DNA from: an uncultured Eubacteriales bacterium
Lineage (GTDB): Bacteria; Bacillota; Clostridia; Oscillospirales; Acutalibacteraceae
Assembly: GCA_934700635.1 (NCBI GenBank)
Contig: CAKUXU010000007.1
Location: 1-19,192, forward strand
Reading direction: 5' to 3'
Length of the DNA stretch: 19,192 nt
Shown here piece by piece: positions 15,762 through 19,192 of this stretch (positions within the stretch are counted from its first letter, which is position 1; each line of letters begins with the position of its first letter). Both the position numbers and the translations under genes were made by a program. Under the pieces are notes generated by a model. That model did not search any database. It was not told the origin of the DNA and saw only the letters and a list, made by a program, of their open reading frames with translations.

Positions 15762-16403
15762 TTAAAAGTTGAAAAATCTTGAAAACATAATCATAAAGCA
15801 GACGTCTATTATAGAGGACATTAGAAGTATTGTTATGCAGTATCCTGATTTTTTTAAATGATTTTTGATTTCATTTCTGAGATTTTTAGATTCTTCTTTA
15901 GATAAAACATTTTTTAAAATGCTTATTGAGAATTTTATACATTGAGATGAAAATATAGTTAATCCTATAGATGAAATAAAAATCCCGGGAAGAAGTATTA
16001 AAAGATAAAAAGCTATTCCTTTTAGACCATGTATAAGATAAAGATATCCTGCGGTTATACCTAATCCAAAGCCTTTAAATCCCATTATGAATGGTATGAA
16101 GATCATTCCCCAACAAGAAAGTGAGCAAAGCTCCAAAAGTAAAGCAAATATACTTAGTATACATAAAGAAGATATAAAAATTTCAACGTTTGATTGGGAA
16201 AGTCTTCCTTTAAAATCACTTAAGAAAATAAAATCAAGTTTATAAATAAATTCCATGCTTATAGAAGAAACTGAAACCGTACCGAAGATCATACCGGCAA
16301 TAAGACATATAAACAAAAATATAGTGGATTTTTTGCTTTTGCTTAAATTTAGAAAATCATACTTTTCAATTAGTGCTTTTGCATTTTCAATTGTTTTTTT
16401 CAT
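15762..16403 (-). CDS. spoIIM: SpoIIM-family (stage II sporulation protein M) membrane protein
   Basis: In endospore formers SpoIIM works with SpoIID and SpoIIP to remodel septal peptidoglycan during engulfment, and it sits in the mother-cell membrane (family knowledge). This protein has 213 residues, close to the usual 214 or so. A short polar N terminus is followed by about five hydrophobic segments (around 26-46, 73-92, 97-117, 127-150 and 190-208). The GFKGFGLGITAGYLYLIHGLKGIAFYLLILLPGIFISS stretch is the best family match. The start ATG has AAGGAGT upstream on the minus strand. No spoIID, spoIIP or other sporulation gene is in the window, so a role in sporulation is suggested by family only; SpoIIM-like proteins also occur outside spore formers. 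Confidence 0.8.
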   Translation of the reverse strand: MKKTIENAKALIEKYDFLNLSKSKKSTIFLFICLIAGMIFGTVSVSSISMEFIYKLDFIFLSDFKGRLSQSNVEIFISSLCILSIFALLLELCSLSCWGMIFIPFIMGFKGFGLGITAGYLYLIHGLKGIAFYLLILLPGIFISSIGLTIFSSQCIKFSISILKNVLSKEESKNLRNEIKNHLKKSGYCITILLMSSIIDVCFMIMFSRFFNF

Positions 16404-16566
16404 AACTACTCCTTAAATTTTTACATCTTTTTTTGACTTGTACTTCAATATTTATGGTTTTAAGTTTTTGAATATGATTAATTTTAAAAAATTTATAGAT
16501 GTTTTTTTGAGTATATGTAAAAATAAGTGTTTGAAAGGTCGGTATACGAAAGGAGTTTTTAAAGAT

Positions 16567-16947
16567 ATGAGTGATGATAATTTTGAAAATAGATTAATAA
16601 TTGCTATTGGCGGTTTGATGGTTGCATGTTTAATAAGATATAATGCATTTTATATCGGAAAACCTTTTCAAGTTTCGCCGACCGATACAAAAACTTATGA
16701 AATTGTAAAAAATTATTCAACAAATGAATCTTCTGAAAACTCAAAAGACAAAAATCTAATTGTTAATATTAATACAGCTTCTCATTCTGAACTTATGAAG
16801 CTAAATGGTGTAGGAGAATCCATTGCAAGTAAAATAATTGATTACCGTGAAACTCATGGAGGCTTTTCAAGTATTGAAGAGATTATGAATGTTAGTGGAA
16901 TTGGAAAGAAAGTTTTCGAAAAAATAAAAGATAATATTCGTATATAG
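16567..16947 (+). CDS. Small membrane-anchored ComEA-like helix-hairpin-helix protein
   Basis: Probable DNA-binding protein of the ComEA family, which holds incoming DNA at the cell surface during natural transformation. I place the start at the ATG 16567, where AGGAGT lies 10 nt upstream. The frame stays open upstream to a TTG at 16438, but that start has no ribosome binding site and would add an atypical hydrophobic tail. From 16567 it has 126 residues: one membrane segment at about 9-23, a polar Ser/Asn linker (about 38-62), and two helix-hairpin-helix motifs (VNINTASHSELMKLNGVGESIASKIIDYRE and FSSIEEIMNVSGIGKKVFEKIKDNIRI). The SLBB-type middle domain of Bacillus ComEA is missing. No comEB or comEC is seen nearby. 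A transformation role is inference. Confidence 0.82.
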   Translation: MSDDNFENRLIIAIGGLMVACLIRYNAFYIGKPFQVSPTDTKTYEIVKNYSTNESSENSKDKNLIVNINTASHSELMKLNGVGESIASKIIDYRETHGGFSSIEEIMNVSGIGKKVFEKIKDNIRI

Positions 16948-16948
16948 C

Positions 16949-16977
16949 TTTACTTACGGCGGTAAAAAGCTTATTAT
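16949..16977 (+). promoter_or_regulatory. Possible promoter for the zinc transporter operon
   Basis: TTTACT (16949-16954) and TATTAT (16972-16977) are 17 bases apart, starting just after the comEA-like stop codon and ending 34 nt before the GTG start of the binding protein. The -35 has four of six consensus bases. No Zur or AdcR operator that I recognise overlaps it, so zinc control is expected from the pathway but not shown here. Confidence 0.35.
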
Positions 16978-17011
16978 ATAAATAAAAATTTGAGATTTGA
17001 GGAGTTATTAA

Positions 17012-17929
17012 GTGAAAAAATTTTCTTTTTTAATTATGGTTACTTTTTTATTTTCTATTTTGACTGGATGTAAGAACAATGCAAACAGTAAATTTCAAAT
17101 AGTTACTTCGTGTTATCCTGTTTATATAATGGCTTTAAACATAGCAAGAGACATTGAAGATGTTGAAGTTACAAATATGTGTGAAAAGGCTACAGGTTGT
17201 CTTCACAATTTTCAAATAAGATCGGAAGATCTTAAAAAAGTTGAAAAATCTAATGCTTTTGTTATAAACGGTGCGGGAATGGAATCTTTTCTTGATAAAT
17301 TATTAGCTGAACTTCCAAAAGTCAAATTAATTGATTCAAGTGTTGGAATAGATGTTTTAGAAAATGAATGTGATCATCATCATGAAGACAGTGAAGAACA
17401 TGACGAGCATTGCCATATGGAAGTTAATCCACATATTTGGATGTCAGTTGAGAATTATATAAAGCAAGTTCAAAATATTTCTGAAGGTCTTTGTAAAATT
17501 GATCAAGTTCATGCAGAAAAATATAAATCGAATGCTTCAAAATACATTGAAAAACTTTCAAGTTTAAAAAATGATATTTCAAAGGATTTAAAAACTTTAA
17601 AAAGTAAAAATATCATTACTTTTCACGAAGCCTTCCCCTATTTTGCAAAAGAATTTGGACTTGATATTGTTGGAGTTATAAATCATGAACCCGGAGAAGA
17701 GCCTTCTATGAAGGAAGTAAAAGAAACAATAGAGCTTATAAAAGAAAAAAATGTAAAAAGTATATTCGTTGAGCCGCAATATCCTGAAAGCACAGCGAGA
17801 AGTATAGCATCTGAAACAGGTGCAAAAGTTTATACTCTTGACCCTGCTGTAACAGGGGACGGATCTTACAATTCTTATATAGATACTATGAAAAAGAATA
17901 GCGAGACTTTAAAAGAAGCATTAAGCTAA
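17012..17929 (+). CDS. znuA: Zinc ABC transporter substrate-binding lipoprotein (ZnuA/AdcA family)
   Basis: Cell-surface metal-binding lipoprotein that delivers Zn2+ to the permease. It has 305 residues. A lipoprotein signal ends in SILTGC, with Cys20 as the lipid-anchored residue. Expected metal ligands are His65 (GCLHNF), His141 (NPHIW), His205 (TFHEAFPYFA) and Asp278 (TLDPA). Between the first two lies a His/Asp/Glu-rich loop (about 121-135, DHHHEDSEEHDEHCH), which in this family favours zinc over manganese. The start is GTG at 17012, with GAGGAG 7 nt upstream. znuC follows after 24 nt. A manganese role is possible but less likely given the loop. Confidence 0.9.
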   Translation: MKKFSFLIMVTFLFSILTGCKNNANSKFQIVTSCYPVYIMALNIARDIEDVEVTNMCEKATGCLHNFQIRSEDLKKVEKSNAFVINGAGMESFLDKLLAELPKVKLIDSSVGIDVLENECDHHHEDSEEHDEHCHMEVNPHIWMSVENYIKQVQNISEGLCKIDQVHAEKYKSNASKYIEKLSSLKNDISKDLKTLKSKNIITFHEAFPYFAKEFGLDIVGVINHEPGEEPSMKEVKETIELIKEKNVKSIFVEPQYPESTARSIASETGAKVYTLDPAVTGDGSYNSYIDTMKKNSETLKEALS

Positions 17930-17953
17930 AATTTAGTAGAAGGAATTAAAAAT

Positions 17954-18694
17954 ATGAACGAGTGTCATTGTAGTGTTAAAATCAAAAACCTAAGTGTAAA
18001 AAAAGGTGGCCGTTTAATTCTAAACGGTGTAACTTTGACTGCAAATCATGGAGAAACACTTGCTCTTATAGGAAAAAATGGTGCTGGAAAAACAACTTTA
18101 TTAAAAGCTATACTTAATAGCTCTGATTATGGCGGAAGAATAGAGTTTTTTAATTCAGATGGTAAAAAAATAAAAAATCCAAGAATAGGTTACGTTCCGC
18201 AAAAAATGAGTTTTGATTCAAATACACCTATTACGGTAATGGATTTATTTTGTGCAAGTACTTCTAAATTACCTGTTTGGATTGGTCATGGAAATAAAAA
18301 AAGAGCGATTGATTTACTTGAAAAAGTAGGTATACATACTCATATTGAAAGTCCGATAGGAAGACTTTCCGGAGGAGAACTTCAAAGGGTACTTCTTGCC
18401 TTTGCTCTTGAACCAAGACCCGACATTTTGCTTCTCGACGAACCGGTTTCTGCAGTTGACAGAAAAGGAATCAGTAATTTTTACAGTATTATAAATTCTA
18501 TGAGGAAAGATTATCATATGCCTGTTATTTTAGTTTCTCATGATTTAGGACATGTTATAAAATATGCAAGCTCTTATGCACTTATAAATCATACTGTTTC
18601 AGAGATCGGGAAGGCCTGTGATTTAATTCAAAGTAAAAAAGTCAGAGAAACCTTCGGTTTAGATTTAGGAGGGATACAAGATATATGGAAATAA
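17954..18694 (+). CDS. znuC: Zinc ABC transporter ATP-binding protein (ZnuC/AdcC family)
   Basis: Cytoplasmic ATPase that powers zinc uptake. It has 246 residues with a complete set of ABC motifs: Walker A GKNGAGKT (40-47), Q-loop Gln83 in GYVPQKM, signature LSGGE (138-142), Walker B DILLLDEP (Asp162, Glu163) and H-loop His196 in LVSHDLGH. GAAGGA (17939-17944) is 9 nt before the ATG. The 3' end overlaps the permease start by 10 nt, so the two are translationally coupled. The N terminus has two Cys residues (Cys4, Cys6) of no obvious meaning. Confidence 0.92.
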   Translation: MNECHCSVKIKNLSVKKGGRLILNGVTLTANHGETLALIGKNGAGKTTLLKAILNSSDYGGRIEFFNSDGKKIKNPRIGYVPQKMSFDSNTPITVMDLFCASTSKLPVWIGHGNKKRAIDLLEKVGIHTHIESPIGRLSGGELQRVLLAFALEPRPDILLLDEPVSAVDRKGISNFYSIINSMRKDYHMPVILVSHDLGHVIKYASSYALINHTVSEIGKACDLIQSKKVRETFGLDLGGIQDIWK

Positions 18695-19192
18695 TATATT
18701 CTCTAATGGAAAGTATTCTTCCTTTTTCTTGGGTTAATTTTACTTTCATGAAAAATGCATTTTTGGCAATTTTACTTATAACACCTTTGTTTGGTTTGGT
18801 TGGTACAATGATTGTTAATAATAAAATGTCATTTTTTTCAGATGCTTTGGGTCATTGTGCATTAACCGGAATTGCTTTGGGAGTAATTTTAGGAATAAGC
18901 AATTATTCGGTTGCTATGCTTGGATTTTCAATAATTTTTGCACTTGGAATATCGGTTATAATGCAATCGGAAACTTCTTCTTCAGACACAATTATAGGAG
19001 TTTTTTCTTCGGCAGGAATTGCTTTGGGAGTATTTATTTTGTCTTTTAGTGGTGGATTTTCAAAATATTCTTCTTATTTAGTTGGAGATATTCTTTCGAT
19101 AACGAAAAAGGAAATTTTAGTATTGGCAATTACACTTGTGGTAGTTATCATAGTTTGGGTTTTATCGTTTAACAAATTGCTTTTGTCAGGAC
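18685..19192 (+). CDS. znuB: Zinc ABC transporter permease (ZnuB/AdcB family), 3'-partial
   Basis: Membrane channel of the zinc importer. The reading frame opens at the ATG 18685, overlapping the end of znuC by 10 nt, with AGGAGGG (18667-18673) 11 nt upstream inside znuC. It runs off the right edge without a stop. About 169 residues are visible of an expected 260-280. Hydrophobic segments lie at about 24-44, 57-72, 76-92, 103-121 and 143-163. The FFSDALGHCALTGIALG stretch is the family's conserved cytoplasmic coupling region, and YLVGDILSITKKE is also typical. Gene order A-C-B matches other Firmicute zinc operons. Confidence 0.9.
   Translation, partial: MEIIYSLMESILPFSWVNFTFMKNAFLAILLITPLFGLVGTMIVNNKMSFFSDALGHCALTGIALGVILGISNYSVAMLGFSIIFALGISVIMQSETSSSDTIIGVFSSAGIALGVFILSFSGGFSKYSSYLVGDILSITKKEILVLAITLVVVIIVWVLSFNKLLLSG

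Noticed and set aside
16438..16566. In-frame extension of the ComEA-like gene to a TTG at 16438
   Set aside because: No ribosome binding site precedes the TTG, the added residues do not fit the family, and a well-spaced AGGAGT supports the ATG at 16567.
16947..16976. Imperfect inverted repeat AGCTTT ... AAAGCT after the ComEA-like gene as a terminator
   Set aside because: The six-base arms have mismatched interiors and no T run follows, and the region overlaps a possible promoter.
16948..17011. Zinc-responsive (Zur or AdcR) operator upstream of the zinc transporter
   Set aside because: No match to the operator palindromes I know could be found by eye, despite the expectation of zinc control.

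Overview
The window is AT-rich throughout, with strong AAGGAGG-type ribosome binding sites and frequent GTG and TTG starts. It carries a V-type ATPase operon, an NHLM-type peptidase exporter and a SpoIIM-family protein. Together these point to a low-GC, probably anaerobic Firmicute of the Clostridia or a close relative. I cannot name a genus. No tRNA, rRNA, insertion sequence, phage gene or CRISPR array was seen.

Layout. (1) 3-8115: the distal part of a V1V0 ATPase operon on +, in the order C (5'-truncated by the window edge), I, K, F, E, A, B, D, closed by a clear intrinsic terminator. Its K subunit has an unusual N-terminal half, and a stem-loop separates the ntpA ribosome binding site from its start codon. 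(2) 8149-13240: a sigma-A-like promoter, then a three-gene export operon: a very short HlyD-like adaptor, an ABC exporter with an N-terminal C39 peptidase, and a second ABC exporter without the peptidase. A strong terminator follows. (3) 13258-14603: on -, convergent with the exporter and with its own near-consensus promoter, a 426-residue protein. It begins with a Nif11-like leader ending in a double-glycine cleavage motif and continues into an unusually long cargo. It is the obvious candidate substrate of the exporter. (4) 14688-15761 +: an RluC/RluD-family pseudouridine synthase, abutting tail-to-tail (0 nt) a SpoIIM-family membrane protein on - (15762-16403). (5) 16567-19192 +: a small membrane-anchored ComEA-like helix-hairpin-helix protein, then a zinc ABC importer (binding lipoprotein, ATPase, permease). 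The permease runs off the right edge.

How the parts work together. The V-ATPase couples ATP to ion movement, and its rotor lacks the usual Na+ ligands, so H+ is the better guess. Peptidase exporter, second exporter, mini-adaptor and leader-bearing protein form a self-contained secretion cassette. No RiPP maturation enzyme is present, and the predicted mature cargo is about 352 residues with a single cysteine. This suggests secretion of a large, probably unmodified protein through a pathway normally used for small modified peptides, and it is the most interesting item in the window. The zinc genes form an ordinary uptake operon.
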